The notes under the pieces are model-generated. The model worked only from the letters and a program-made list of their open reading frames with translations, made no database searches and was not told the DNA's origin. DNA of 64,000 nucleotides, from assembly GCA_016700175.1 (NCBI GenBank), contig CP065003.1:2118001-2182000 (forward strand). Direction: 5' to 3'. This DNA is from Acidobacteriota bacterium (GTDB taxonomy: Bacteria; Acidobacteriota; Blastocatellia; Pyrinomonadales; Pyrinomonadaceae). A program made the translations under genes and the position numbers. Below, one piece after another: positions 18,353 through 27,152 of the stretch (its first letter is position 1; each line of letters begins with the position of its first letter).

Positions 18353-20035
18353 CTAATCGCGCGTGAGGCTTCTGTACTTGATCCTGTGGGGCTGATCGGC
18401 CTCGTGACCGAGCCGGGCCTTCCGGTCCGCCTCGTACTGCGAGAAGTTTCCGTCAAAATATACTACATTCGAGTTTCCCTCGAAGGCGAGGATATGGGTC
18501 GCAATCCTGTCCAGGAACCAACGGTCGTGGCTGATAACGACCGCGCAGCCGCCGAAGTTCTCGAGCGCCTCTTCCAGAGCCCGCATCGTGTTCACGTCAA
18601 GATCGTTCGTCGGCTCGTCGAGCAGGATCACGTTCGCCCCGCTTTTCAGCATCTTCGCAAGATGCACACGGTTCCTCTCGCCGCCCGAAAGCGAACCGAC
18701 CCTTTTTTGCTGATCGCTTCCCGAGAAGTTGAACCGCGCGACGTATGCGCGCGAGTTCACCTCCCTGTTTCCGAGCCTGACGATGTCGGCGCCCTCCGAA
18801 ACCTCTTCCCAGATCGACTTGTCAGCGGCGAGCGCGTCGCGCGACTGGTCCACGTAGGCGAGCTTGACCGTATCGCCGACCCGGAACGATCCCGAATCGG
18901 GCTCTTCCTGGCCGGTGATCAGCCGGAAAAGCGTCGTTTTTCCCGCGCCGTTCGGCCCGATGACGCCGACGATCCCGCCGGGCGGAAGGCTGAAGCTCAG
19001 GTTCTCGAACAAAAGCCGGTCGCCGTAGCCTTTCGAAACGCCGTTCGCCTCGATGACCAGATCTCCCAGGCGGTCTCCGGGCGGGATGAAGATCTCGAGG
19101 TCCTCGGAGCGCTTCTCCGTGTCCTGTTTCAAGAGGTCCTCGTAGTGGTTGATCCTCGCTTTCGATTTCGCGTGGCGGCCCTTCGGCGTCATACGGATCC
19201 ATTCGAGCTCGCGCTCGAGCGTCTTCTGACGTTTCTTCTCTGCCTTTTCTTCGTTCGCGAGCCGTTTCTGCTTCTGCTCAAGCCACGAGGAATAGTTCCC
19301 TTTCCAGGGAATTCCCTCACCCCGGTCGAGCTCAAGGATCCATCCCGCGACGTTGTCGAGGAAGTACCGGTCGTGCGTGACGGCGATAATCGTGCCCTCG
19401 TATTTCTGGAGGTGCTGTTCGAGCCACGCGACGGTTTCGGCGTCCAGATGGTTCGTAGGCTCGTCGAGGAGCAGTATGTCGGGCTTTTTGAGAAGGAGAC
19501 GGCAGAGCGCCACGCGGCGCTTCTCGCCTCCCGAGAGATTTTCCACGGGAGTGTCGCCGGGAGGGCACCGTAGCGCGTCCATCGCCATCTCGAGACGGCT
19601 TTCCAGATCCCACGCGTTCGCCGCGTCGAGCTTGTTCTGGACCTCGCCCTGGCGTTCGAGGAGCGCGTTCATCTCATCATCGGTCATCTCTTCGCCGAAC
19701 TTCAGGTTTATCTCGTTGAACTCCGAAAGAAGGTCGACGGTCTCCTGGACGCCTTCCTCGACGATCTGTTTGACGGTCTTTGTCTCGTCGAGCTTCGGCT
19801 CCTGTTCGAGATAGCCGACGGTGTATCCCTCGGAGAAAACGACCTCGCCGTTTATTTCCTTGTCGACGCCGGCGATGATCCTCAGAAGCGACGACTTACC
19901 GGCGCCGTTCAGGCCCAGGACGCCGATCTTGGCTCCGTAGAAGAACGAAAGATATATGTCTTTGAGTACAGGTTTCTTGTCGTAGAACTTCGAAACCTTG
20001 ACCATCGAGAAGATGATCTTGTTTGGTTCGGTCAT
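18353..20035 (-). CDS. ettA: ABC-F translation factor EttA
   Basis: Energy-dependent translational throttle that binds the ribosomal E site. The 560-residue protein has two ABC domains with Walker A motifs (GLNGAGKSS and GPNGAGKTT), signatures LSGGEKRRV and LSGGERNRV, and Walker B motifs followed by DEPTNHLD and DEPTNDLD. An arm and linker region lies between them. Length and the C-terminal end match EttA, not other ABC-F proteins. The last 41 codons are duplicated at 12367-12491, making this gene the apparent integration site of the module at 12.5-18.35 kb. The gene itself is intact. Confidence 0.94.
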   Translation of the reverse strand: MTEPNKIIFSMVKVSKFYDKKPVLKDIYLSFFYGAKIGVLGLNGAGKSSLLRIIAGVDKEINGEVVFSEGYTVGYLEQEPKLDETKTVKQIVEEGVQETVDLLSEFNEINLKFGEEMTDDEMNALLERQGEVQNKLDAANAWDLESRLEMAMDALRCPPGDTPVENLSGGEKRRVALCRLLLKKPDILLLDEPTNHLDAETVAWLEQHLQKYEGTIIAVTHDRYFLDNVAGWILELDRGEGIPWKGNYSSWLEQKQKRLANEEKAEKKRQKTLERELEWIRMTPKGRHAKSKARINHYEDLLKQDTEKRSEDLEIFIPPGDRLGDLVIEANGVSKGYGDRLLFENLSFSLPPGGIVGVIGPNGAGKTTLFRLITGQEEPDSGSFRVGDTVKLAYVDQSRDALAADKSIWEEVSEGADIVRLGNREVNSRAYVARFNFSGSDQQKRVGSLSGGERNRVHLAKMLKSGANVILLDEPTNDLDVNTMRALEEALENFGGCAVVISHDRWFLDRIATHILAFEGNSNVVYFDGNFSQYEADRKARLGHEADQPHRIKYRSLTRD

Positions 20036-20038
20036 AGT

Positions 20039-20061
20039 CGGAGCGCAGGCGTCCCGCCTGC
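20039..20061. repeat. Short hairpin GCAGGCGTCCCGCCTGC
   Basis: A GGAGCGCAGGCGTCCCGCC-type hairpin directly upstream of ettA. The same element, as GCACGCGTCCCGCGTGC, occurs at 21484-21500 and, on the other strand, at 32049-32065. It is a dispersed repeat of unknown role. Confidence 0.7.
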
Positions 20062-20120
20062 TTCGTTAATCGTCAATCGTAAATCGTGAATTGTGATTCG
20101 TTGATCGTGAGTCGTTATCG
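20061..20120. repeat. Degenerate heptamer tandem array
   Basis: About eight consecutive 7-bp units of the form GTnAATC/GTGAnTC (for example GTCAATC, GTAAATC, GTGAATT, GTTGATC, GTGAGTC). It lies in the gap between ettA and the menC-like gene. It is smaller than, but similar in design to, the array at 34625-34945. Confidence 0.7.
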
Positions 20121-20156
20121 ATACCTGGAGCGGCAGCGACAGGCCCGTAAAGGTTG

Positions 20157-20247
20157 AACCACAGAGTACACGGAGAGCACAGAGTTTGAGAGGACTCGAT
20201 TCGTGGAATTCCCAAAAAGACTCTGTGATCTCCGTGCCCTCGGTGGT
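20157..20247. repeat. Imperfect palindromic repeat, CCACAGAG family (copy 1)
   Basis: The left arm is AACCACAGAGTACACGGAGA and the right arm is TCTGTGATCTCCGTGCCCTC followed by GGTGG. The arms are complementary around a central unpaired part. Other members are at 23762-23861 and 25611-25828, with a half copy at 31236-31268. Confidence 0.8.
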
Positions 20248-20263
20248 GATCTCCCCTTTGTGT

Positions 20264-21376
20264 TCAGTCTTGAATGATCGTCTCGCGCATTGCCAGTTCC
20301 TTTATCCTGTCCTTCCGCACCTCGAAGCCGATCCCGGGACCCTCCGGCGGCGTGATAAAACCGTCCCGTGAAACCTCGACCTCCGGCTCGATGATGTCCT
20401 CGTGCCAGTACCGCTTGCTCGCCGACACGTCGCCGGGCAAAGAAAATCCTTCCAATGTGGACATCGCGATGTTGTGCGCGCGCCCGATCCCGGATTCGAG
20501 CATTCCTCCGCACCAGACCGGGATATCCGCCTCGCGGCAGGTCCTTTCCACTTCTCCGGCTTTAAGGTGACCACCGACGCGTCCGAGCTTGACGTTGATT
20601 ATACGGCACGATCCGAGCTCGATAGCTTTTCGCGCGTCGTCGGGAGAGTGGATCGACTCGTCCAGGCAGATCGGGGTCTCGATCTGCTGCTGAAGCTTAG
20701 CGTGATCGACGATGTCGTCGTGCCTCAGAGGCTGTTCGAACATCATCAGCCCGAAGCCGTCCAACGTCTGGAACAGATCGACGTCATCCAGTGTGAAAGC
20801 GGAATTCGCGTCTCCCATCAGGGGGATGTTGCCGAACTTTTCGCGGACCCGGCGGATGACGTTCACGTCCCAGCCCGGCGCGATCTTGATCTTGATCCTT
20901 CGATACCCCGCCTCAAGTTCGGTCGAGATCTTCTCCAGGAGTTGTTCAACCGAATCCTGGATGCCGATCGACACGCCTGAAGCGATCTTCTCCCGGGTGC
21001 CTCCCAGATGTCTCCACAAGGGTACGCCGAGTTTCTTGGCCTCCAGATCCCAGACGGCCGTCTCGATCGCCGCTTTGGACATACGGTTCCCGCGGACGTT
21101 TTCCATCGACTGCCAGACTTCCGATGCTGAGCCGATATCCTTACCGACGACCATCGGAGCGAGGACCTTCTCGATCGTCACCCAACAAGAGTCGGTCCAT
21201 TCCTCCGAGTAGTTCGGCAGCTCGCCGCACGTGCATTCGCCCCAGCCTTCCGCGCCGTCCTCGTCCTCGACGCGCACGAGAATGATCCGCCGCTCGTACG
21301 TCCTTCCGAAACTTGTTTCGAAAAACTGGACGAGGGGGAGCTCGATCTCGGTCAGCTCTATTCGCCTGATCTTCAC
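20264..21376 (-). CDS. menC: o-Succinylbenzoate synthase/N-acylamino acid racemase-type enolase
   Basis: A 370-residue enolase-superfamily enzyme, closest in pattern to the low-GC-type MenC that dehydrates SHCHC to o-succinylbenzoate in menaquinone synthesis. Catalytic Lys pair K162/K164 (IKIKIAPGWD), metal ligands D189 (GDANSAF), E214 (EQPL) and D239 (LDESIHS), and general base K263 (KLGRVGG) are all present. No other men gene is nearby, so N-acylamino acid racemase or dipeptide epimerase activity cannot be excluded. The gene stands alone between repeat-filled gaps. Confidence 0.8.
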   Translation of the reverse strand: MKIRRIELTEIELPLVQFFETSFGRTYERRIILVRVEDEDGAEGWGECTCGELPNYSEEWTDSCWVTIEKVLAPMVVGKDIGSASEVWQSMENVRGNRMSKAAIETAVWDLEAKKLGVPLWRHLGGTREKIASGVSIGIQDSVEQLLEKISTELEAGYRRIKIKIAPGWDVNVIRRVREKFGNIPLMGDANSAFTLDDVDLFQTLDGFGLMMFEQPLRHDDIVDHAKLQQQIETPICLDESIHSPDDARKAIELGSCRIINVKLGRVGGHLKAGEVERTCREADIPVWCGGMLESGIGRAHNIAMSTLEGFSLPGDVSASKRYWHEDIIEPEVEVSRDGFITPPEGPGIGFEVRKDRIKELAMRETIIQD

Positions 21377-21834
21377 TTGCGGAGTCCTGTGGGGGCGCAG
21401 AAAACGGGAAATGGTTTACGGTAAATGTAATCGAAGGGATTTTCAACTCTGGCCGCGCGAACTTCAGTTGCGCCTCGCGGAACGCACGCGTCCCGCGTGC
21501 ATCGAGCAAAGCGAATAATCCGCGGGCCGGATTCACAAAGTGGAACAAGGCAGGAACCGGAAACAGATGAACACGGATCCGGGAGATCACTTCTTCGGCT
21601 ATTTTCAAGAATGTATCTCTAATTGCGGAGCAGCGACCTGATCCATCTGTGTTCATCCGTGTCCGGCTCTTGCTTTCCTTTTTACTGTGGCGATGGGCAG
21701 CCGTGATCCCGCGCGTTCGCGCGGCGCAAACTGACGTTCGCGTTACCTAAGTGCTGAAGCCTGTCGCACCTCTTGCCCTTATCGCTCTGAAACTATAACC
21801 TTTTACAAATCAACTATTTAACAAGGAGGGTGTT
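21377..21834. other. Repeat-filled intergenic region before mscS
   Basis: No coding region is seen. It holds a GCACGCGTCCCGCGTGC hairpin (21484-21500), a palindromic repeat of the ACACGGATGAACACAGAT family (21561-21667), and at about 21711-21752 a segment with GCGCGGCGCAAACTGACGTT that recurs near 57860-57900. An AAGGAGGG ribosome binding site (21822-21829) ends the region. Confidence 0.65.
21561..21667. repeat. Imperfect palindromic repeat, ACACGGATGAACACAGAT family (copy 1)
   Basis: Arms AACAGATGAACACGGAT and ATCTGTGTTCATCCGTGTCC face each other across about 65 bp. Further copies are at 23143-23279 and 24248-24370. It lies in the divergent gap between the menC-like gene and mscS. Confidence 0.8.
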
Positions 21835-22713
21835 TTGTACATACTTCAATCCGCAATTTCCGAGGCCGCAGCTGCGACAGAAAAGGCTCAGCAGACGATC
21901 GTCGATATGGTCTCGGGTTTCTGGGCCCAGGCACCGTATATCGCGATCGGGCTTGTGGTCTTTCTTGTGTTTGTCGTGGCCGCGTCGGTGGTCAAGCGGA
22001 TCATAAAGGCATCGATAACGCGAGCGAAGTACGACTCGATGATAGCCTCACTCGTCGGGCGCCTCGGCTACTACATCACCATCGTTGTGGGGTTCTTTGT
22101 GGCGGCCGTTGTCGTGTTTCCGGGAATGTCGCCCGGCGATCTCCTGACAGGCCTCGGCATCGGCTCCGTCGCGCTTGGATTTGCGTTCAAGGATGTCCTT
22201 CAGAACCTGTTCGCGGGGTTCCTTATACTTCTTTACAGGCCGTTCCGGATCGGCGATCTGATCAAGATCAACGATTTCAAAGGGGTAGTTGAAGAGATAA
22301 GCGTTCGGGCGACGAAGCTGAAGACGCTGGATTCCGAACGCGTGGTCGTCCCGAATGCCGAACTTTATATGAACTCGGTTCTCGTCTACACAGCGTTCGA
22401 GAATCGAAGGACCAAGGTCGCGGTCGGCATCGGCTACGGCGACGATCCCGACAACGCACGGTCAGTCATCCTGAAGACGCTCGAAAAACTCGACGTCATT
22501 TTGAAGGATCCGCCTCCGAATGTGAGGTTTACGGATTTCGGCGATTCTGCTGTGAATCTCGAGATGCTTTTCTGGACCTCGTCGGACCAGTCTTCAACCA
22601 ACAATGCGGTCGACAAGGTGGTCGCGGCGGTCAAGAACAGGCTTGATGAAGAGGGGATCGAGATGCCGTTCCCGCAGAGGGTTGTGGAATTGAAGGAAGC
22701 CGAAGCCGCATAA
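21835..22713 (+). CDS. mscS: Small-conductance mechanosensitive channel
   Basis: A 292-residue MscS-type channel that releases solutes on hypo-osmotic shock. Three membrane spans lie at about 35-60, 78-100 and 105-135. The pore helix is GIGSVALGFAFKDVLQNLFA (about 119-138), followed by the beta domain (RPFRIGDLIKIND) and the C-terminal alpha/beta part. The start is a TTG at 21835, chosen because a strong AAGGAGGG site lies 5 bp upstream. The gene is monocistronic and converges on the truncated hemoglobin gene, 10 bp away. Confidence 0.92.
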   Translation: MYILQSAISEAAAATEKAQQTIVDMVSGFWAQAPYIAIGLVVFLVFVVAASVVKRIIKASITRAKYDSMIASLVGRLGYYITIVVGFFVAAVVVFPGMSPGDLLTGLGIGSVALGFAFKDVLQNLFAGFLILLYRPFRIGDLIKINDFKGVVEEISVRATKLKTLDSERVVVPNAELYMNSVLVYTAFENRRTKVAVGIGYGDDPDNARSVILKTLEKLDVILKDPPPNVRFTDFGDSAVNLEMLFWTSSDQSSTNNAVDKVVAAVKNRLDEEGIEMPFPQRVVELKEAEAA

Positions 22714-22723
22714 GGGGCGGCAC

Positions 22724-23122
22724 TTACGAGGTTCGCTCGGCGATGTTCACGTAGCCCGCGTCACTTGCGGCCAGCCGCGTGTTCAGGCTGTGGGCGATCA
22801 TCTTCGCGCGCTCCTTGGCATTTTCGGCGGTCTCTCCCTCGAAGAGTTCGTCGACAGCCTCGCTGAAAAGCTCGACCCAGCGGCGGAAATGATCGAGTGT
22901 GATCGGGTTCTTTTCGTTGAGCTTGAAATGGACCGCCAAAGGGTTCCCGAAATACACACGGCTTCCGAAAAGGACCTTGTCCCAGAAGTCGGTGAAGACG
23001 GGAATGTGGCTTTCAAGATCGAGATCGGTGAAATGATGGCCGATCATCGGGTCCTCGATCGCGACGGAGTAGAAGCGCCGAAGCAGCCGCGTGATGTCTT
23101 CCCTGTTCTCGATATCTTTCAT
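22724..23122 (-). CDS. Group III-like truncated hemoglobin
   Basis: A 132-residue heme protein. The ATG at 23120-23122 (MKDIENREDITRLLRRFY) is preferred; a GTG 9 codons upstream lies in the edge of a palindromic repeat. PMIGHHF and the FWDKVLFGSRVYFGNPLAVH stretch, with its proximal-His region, fit group III truncated hemoglobins. HFRRWVELFSEAVDELFEG follows as helices G and H. These proteins are linked to O2/NO or redox handling. It is the last gene downstream of sufU, separated by a repeat. Confidence 0.82.
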   Translation of the reverse strand: MKDIENREDITRLLRRFYSVAIEDPMIGHHFTDLDLESHIPVFTDFWDKVLFGSRVYFGNPLAVHFKLNEKNPITLDHFRRWVELFSEAVDELFEGETAENAKERAKMIAHSLNTRLAASDAGYVNIAERTS

Positions 23123-23142
23123 TCTTAAATTGTGAAGGGAAC

Positions 23143-23279
23143 TGGACACGGATGAACACAGATGGTTCGGATGGGTCGGTTCGGATCTTCGAGCCCCTTA
23201 TTTTCCGTAACACGGTGTGAGAAAGACGGTAGATCAAAGGAGGAGTGATCTTTCTTAATCTGTGTTTATCTGTGTCTCA
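23143..23279. repeat. Imperfect palindromic repeat, ACACGGATGAACACAGAT family (copy 2)
   Basis: Arms GGACACGGATGAACACAGAT and ATCTGTGTTTATCTGTGTC enclose about 95 bp. It fills the gap between sufU and the truncated hemoglobin gene. Confidence 0.8.
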
Positions 23280-23302
23280 ATCTCCTGCTCTTGGACCGAC
23301 GT

Positions 23303-23752
23303 CTACTCAGTCGAGACCTCGTCCTCGCCTTGCAACGCGGCGTTAACCGTGTGCCAGCTTAGCGACGCGCATTTCACACGCGCCGGAAATTCGAGAACCC
23401 CGGCGAAGATCCGAAGCTTTCCAAGGTGAGTTTCTTCCGATTCCGGATCCAGCTGCCCCGTGACCATCTTGTGAAACTCGTCAAAGAGCACTTCCGCCTC
23501 GGCCCTCGTCTTTCCCTTCAGCACCTGCGTCATCATCGACGCCGAGGCCTTCGAGATCGCGCACCCCGACCCGACGAACGACACGTCCTTGACGACGTCG
23601 CCCTCCAGGTCGACGAACACGCGCAACTGATCGCCGCAAAGGGGATTGTTCCCGTCGGCCCACCTGTCCGCATTCTCTATCTCGCGGAAATTCCTTGGGT
23701 TCTTGTTATGGTCCAGGATCACTTCCTGGTACAGCTCGCTAAGTTCTGACAT
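23303..23752 (-). CDS. sufU: Iron-sulfur cluster assembly protein SufU
   Basis: Zinc-dependent sulfurtransferase that accepts sulfur from SufS. The 149 residues carry the three conserved Cys sites (NPLCGDQL, GSGCAISKAS and RVKCASLSW) and the insert typical of SufU rather than IscU (about residues 80-110). In the suf cluster it is downstream of sufS, separated by a cupin gene and two palindromic repeats. Confidence 0.92.
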   Translation of the reverse strand: MSELSELYQEVILDHNKNPRNFREIENADRWADGNNPLCGDQLRVFVDLEGDVVKDVSFVGSGCAISKASASMMTQVLKGKTRAEAEVLFDEFHKMVTGQLDPESEETHLGKLRIFAGVLEFPARVKCASLSWHTVNAALQGEDEVSTE

Positions 23753-23761
23753 CTTTCTACA

Positions 23762-23861
23762 ATCACCACAGAGCGCACAGAGGGCACGGAGAAATTAAGA
23801 ACGCCGGAAATCGGCAAGATCCCGATTCGAATCTCCGTGCTCTCTGTGTGCTCTGTGGTTA
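23762..23861. repeat. Palindromic repeat, CCACAGAG family (copy 2)
   Basis: Arms CACCACAGAGCGCACAGAGG and CTCTGTGTGCTCTGTGGTTA enclose about 55 bp. The right arm contains the TAA stop codon of the cupin gene (minus strand, 23859-23861), so the repeat abuts coding sequence exactly. Confidence 0.82.
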
Positions 23862-24236
23862 GTTCTCTCTCGGGGCCGTGAAGACCTCGTCCTCGACGTT
23901 CCCCGTGTTCTTCGTACCCGCGGGCTCGAACAGCATCACCTCGACCTCTTCGTCCGCAACGGGCCGGTGTTCTACGCCTTTCGGGACGACGATGAACTCG
24001 CCCTCGTTCAGCTCGACCGTCCGGTCGCGGAACTCGAGACGGAAGCTCCCTTTCAGCGCTAGGAACATCTCGTCCTCGTGCTCGTGATGGTGCCAGGGAA
24101 ACTCGCCCTTGAACTTCACAAGCTTGACCTCCTGGCCGTTGAGCTCCGCCGCCACCTTCGGCCGCCAGTGCTCGCCGATCCCGGAAAACGTCTCCGCCAA
24201 GTTCACTTTCTCAATTCTCACAGTATGCTCCTGCAC
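23859..24236 (-). CDS. Cupin-domain protein
   Basis: A 125-residue single-domain cupin. Motif 1 is FPWHHHEHEDEMFLALKG (metal ligands HHxH...E, about residues 47-64) and motif 2 is VPKGVEHRPVA with His near residue 88. It likely binds a metal and acts as a small dioxygenase or isomerase; the substrate is unknown. It lies between sufS and sufU, flanked on both sides by palindromic repeats. A role in sulfur or redox metabolism is suggested only by position. Confidence 0.78.
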   Translation of the reverse strand: MQEHTVRIEKVNLAETFSGIGEHWRPKVAAELNGQEVKLVKFKGEFPWHHHEHEDEMFLALKGSFRLEFRDRTVELNEGEFIVVPKGVEHRPVADEEVEVMLFEPAGTKNTGNVEDEVFTAPREN

Positions 24237-24247
24237 AGATCAAGCAT

Positions 24248-24370
24248 AGGACACGGATGAACACAGATGGGAATGATCCAAGAGCCTCGAGATCGAAACG
24301 GCTAACGAACAGCTCAACTTTGTGATCCCGGATCCCTTGCCTTCATTGATCTGTGTTCATCTGTGTCCGA
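24248..24370. repeat. Palindromic repeat, ACACGGATGAACACAGAT family (copy 3)
   Basis: Arms GGACACGGATGAACACAGAT and ATCTGTGTTCATCTGTGTCC enclose about 80 bp between sufS and the cupin gene. It is the best-matched copy of the family in this window. Confidence 0.85.
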
Positions 24371-24380
24371 TTCTTTCGGA

Positions 24381-25604
24381 TTACGAAAACACCTCGATCA
24401 CCTTCTTGACCGAATCGGCCAGCGCGTCGATCTCTTCTTTCGTGTTGTAGAAAGCCAGGCTGGCGCGCGCCGTCGCCGGCACGTCGTAGAACTGCATTAC
24501 CGGTTGCGCACAGTGATGGCCCGCGCGGATCGCGATGCCTTCCTGGTCGAGTATCGTCCCGATATCGTGCGGATGAATGTCGGCGACCGTGAACGAAACG
24601 ACCGAGGTCTTTTCCCTGGCGGTCCCTATCAGCTTCACGCCTTCGATCGCGCCGAGCCTTTCGGTCGCGTAAGCCAGAAGCTCGTGCTCGTACTCGAACG
24701 CGGCGTCGAGGTCGATCGAGTTCAGGTAGTCGATCGCCGCTCCAAGGCCTATCTGCGAAGCGATAGCGGGCGTGCCCGCCTCAAACTTCTCGGGCAATCC
24801 GGCATAGGTCGTCTTCTCGAAAGTCACCGTCTTGATCATCGAACCGCCGCCCTGGTACGGGTCCATTTTCTCCAGCCATTCCTTCTTGCCGTAGATCACG
24901 CCGCTTCCGGTCGGACCGAACATCTTGTGGCCGGAGAAGGCGTAGAAATCGGCGTCGAGATCGCGTACGTCGACCCGCATATGCGGGACCGCCTGCGCAC
25001 CGTCGATGCAGACCGGGATACCGAACTTGTGCGCGGTCTCGATCATTTCCTTCGCCGGGTTGATCGTGCCCAGTGCGTTCGAGATGTGCGAGAAGGCGAC
25101 CATTTTCGTCTTCTCGTTCAAGAGGTTCTCGTACTCGTCGAGGATCAACTCGCCGGCCTGGTTCATCGGGATCACCCGGATCTTCGCGCCGCGCTCTTCG
25201 GCGATCATCTGCCACGGGACGATGTTCGAATGGTGCTCCATCTGCGAAATGACGATCTCGTCGCCTTCGTTGATGAACTTCCTTCCGTATCCCGACGCGA
25301 CCAGATTGATGCCTTCCGTGCAGCCGCGGACGAAGATGCATTCCTTCGCCTCGCCGGCGTTGATGAACCTGCGGACCTTCTCACGGGCGGCCTCGTAAGC
25401 CGATGTAGCCTTCTGGCTCAGGTAATGTACGCCGCGGTGAACGTTCGAATGCTCCTTTTTCAGGTATTCCGATCCGCGCTCGATCACCAAATTCGGCACC
25501 TGTGCCGACGCGGCGTTGTCCATATACCGCAACGGCTTCCCGTTGACGGTCTGGGAGAGGACCGGAAAATCCGACCTTACTTTTTGAAAATTAAAACTAC
25601 TCAT
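24381..25604 (-). CDS. sufS: Cysteine desulfurase SufS
   Basis: PLP enzyme that removes sulfur from cysteine and passes it to SufU. The 407 residues show the PLP-lysine segment SGHKMFGPTGSGVIYGK (about 223-239). The persulfide Cys is in AGHHCAQPVM, the form of group II desulfurases such as SufS. It follows sufD with a 229-bp gap that contains a nested palindrome. Confidence 0.94.
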   Translation of the reverse strand: MSSFNFQKVRSDFPVLSQTVNGKPLRYMDNAASAQVPNLVIERGSEYLKKEHSNVHRGVHYLSQKATSAYEAAREKVRRFINAGEAKECIFVRGCTEGINLVASGYGRKFINEGDEIVISQMEHHSNIVPWQMIAEERGAKIRVIPMNQAGELILDEYENLLNEKTKMVAFSHISNALGTINPAKEMIETAHKFGIPVCIDGAQAVPHMRVDVRDLDADFYAFSGHKMFGPTGSGVIYGKKEWLEKMDPYQGGGSMIKTVTFEKTTYAGLPEKFEAGTPAIASQIGLGAAIDYLNSIDLDAAFEYEHELLAYATERLGAIEGVKLIGTAREKTSVVSFTVADIHPHDIGTILDQEGIAIRAGHHCAQPVMQFYDVPATARASLAFYNTKEEIDALADSVKKVIEVFS

Positions 25605-25610
25605 ATCAAA

Positions 25611-25828
25611 TTAACCGCAGAGCACGCAGAGAGCGCAGAGGTCTCTTATTGTTAAACGCAAAGGTCGCCAGGGACGCAAAGGAGGACAATGTCTTTCTGC
25701 TCGCATACCTGCGAAATCCTTGCTCAGATCAAACTGATCTGCGAAGAAATCGCCCAAATCATCTTCGCGACCTCGGCGACCTTCGCGTTGAACCATCCCG
25801 AAACACCTCTGCGATCTCCGTGGTGAAC
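25611..25828. repeat. Nested palindromic repeat between sufD and sufS
   Basis: The outer arms, AACCGCAGAGCACGCAGAG and CTGCGATCTCCGTGGTGAA, belong to the CCACAGAG family. Inside them is a second pair of arms around TTAAACGCAAAGGTCGCCAG and CGGCGACCTTCGCGTTGAAC. The whole unit is about 218 bp, so one repeat seems to have been inserted into, or grown within, another. Confidence 0.78.
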
Positions 25829-25833
25829 CTGAC

Positions 25834-27144
25834 TCAAGCATCGAGCCGCGCGTGCAGGCGATTCAGCACCGCTTCGTCCAGCGCCTTCTTGATCGAAGGC
25901 ACTTTGATCTTGTTGATCACCTCTTCCGCGAAGCCGTAGGTCAGAAGGTTCCTCGCGAGGTCCTCGTTCAGGCCGCGGCTTAGGAGATAAAAAAGCTCCT
26001 CTTCTTCGAGCTGGCCGACCGTCGCTCCGTGGGCGCATTTCACATCGTCGTTGAAGATCTCCAGCTGCGGCTTTGTATCCACCCTCGCGTCGTTCGAAAG
26101 CAGCAGGTTCTTGTTCTGCTGGTAGGCGTCCGTACCCCTCGCCTTCTCGTGGACAAACACCTTTCCGTTAAAGACCGCGCGTGATTTCCCGTCGAGAATG
26201 CCCTTGTATGTCTGGTGCGATACGCAGTTCGGAATGCGATGGTCGATCCTCGAATGCGTGTCCGTGTGCTGATCCTCATCGACCAGGTACAGGCCGTCGA
26301 TCCATCCTTCCGCGCCTTCCGCGCTGAATCCCATTCCGAGGTCGTGCCTTGAGAGCTTGCCTCCGAGATGAATGTTCGTGTTGTCGTAAACGGCTCCGCG
26401 GCCGAGCTCCGTTTGAGATGTGACTATGTGAAAAGCCGAGTTGCTCTCACGCTGAACCCGCGTGTGCACAAGCCTCGCCTGGTCTGCGAGCCTGACCTCG
26501 ACGACCGCGTTCGAGAGATAAGCCGTTTCTTCGGCCCTCAGGTAGTGTTCGACGAGTTCCGCCTCGCTTCCGGTCTCGCCGACGTAGAGGACCCTCGGAA
26601 AACCGGCTGATTCGGACAGGCCTATGAAGACCAGGTTGATCGCGTCTTCGGTCTTCCGGTTCTTTTCGGCTCGCAGGAAGATCCCTTCGCCGGCGAACGC
26701 TGTGTTGAGCGCAGTGAAGCCGTTCTTTCGCGGATCGACGATCTTCGCGAAATTCTCGCGAAAAGCCGCTTCGCCGTAAGCCTCTTTGAAATGAACCGCC
26801 GTTATTCCTTCGGGCATCGCGCTTATGCTTTCGCAGAATACGCCGTCCACAAAAACGATCCGGTTGCTGCCGTCGATCTCCGAGAATATCTCCCTCGAAA
26901 GATCGATCGAAGCCGCCGCGCGCTCCGCTTCTTCGCCTGCAACTGTTTTCCAATCAGCCTTCGCGATCGCCGCCACGTTCGTGTACTTCCACTCTTCGTC
27001 GCGCACCGTCGGAAATCCCTTGTCTACGAAATCCGCGAACGCCTCGCGGCGGATCTCCTTCACCCAATCCGGCTGATCCGACCCCGAGATGCTCTTCTCG
27101 AACTCGGAACTGAAAGCCGTCTGCATTCCCGCCTTGGTACTCAT
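25834..27144 (-). CDS. sufD: Fe-S cluster scaffold subunit SufD
   Basis: Forms the SufBC2D scaffold with SufB and SufC. The ATG at 27142-27144 (MSTKAGMQTAFSSEF) is used, giving 436 residues; a GTG 12 codons upstream would overlap the preceding gene. The C-terminal half has the beta-helix typical of SufB/SufD. It includes the conserved stretch LLLSNDARVDTKPQLEI and CAHGATVGQLEEEELFYLLS, with the His-Gly-Ala-Thr segment used in cluster assembly. It follows the PLP gene by 8 bp. Confidence 0.93.
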   Translation of the reverse strand: MSTKAGMQTAFSSEFEKSISGSDQPDWVKEIRREAFADFVDKGFPTVRDEEWKYTNVAAIAKADWKTVAGEEAERAAASIDLSREIFSEIDGSNRIVFVDGVFCESISAMPEGITAVHFKEAYGEAAFRENFAKIVDPRKNGFTALNTAFAGEGIFLRAEKNRKTEDAINLVFIGLSESAGFPRVLYVGETGSEAELVEHYLRAEETAYLSNAVVEVRLADQARLVHTRVQRESNSAFHIVTSQTELGRGAVYDNTNIHLGGKLSRHDLGMGFSAEGAEGWIDGLYLVDEDQHTDTHSRIDHRIPNCVSHQTYKGILDGKSRAVFNGKVFVHEKARGTDAYQQNKNLLLSNDARVDTKPQLEIFNDDVKCAHGATVGQLEEEELFYLLSRGLNEDLARNLLTYGFAEEVINKIKVPSIKKALDEAVLNRLHARLDA

Positions 27145-27152
27145 ATTCTTTG

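Noticed and set aside
24363..25655. A 430-residue plus-strand frame
   Set aside because: It is the reverse of sufS, with no ribosome binding site or recognisable domain and a start inside a palindromic repeat.
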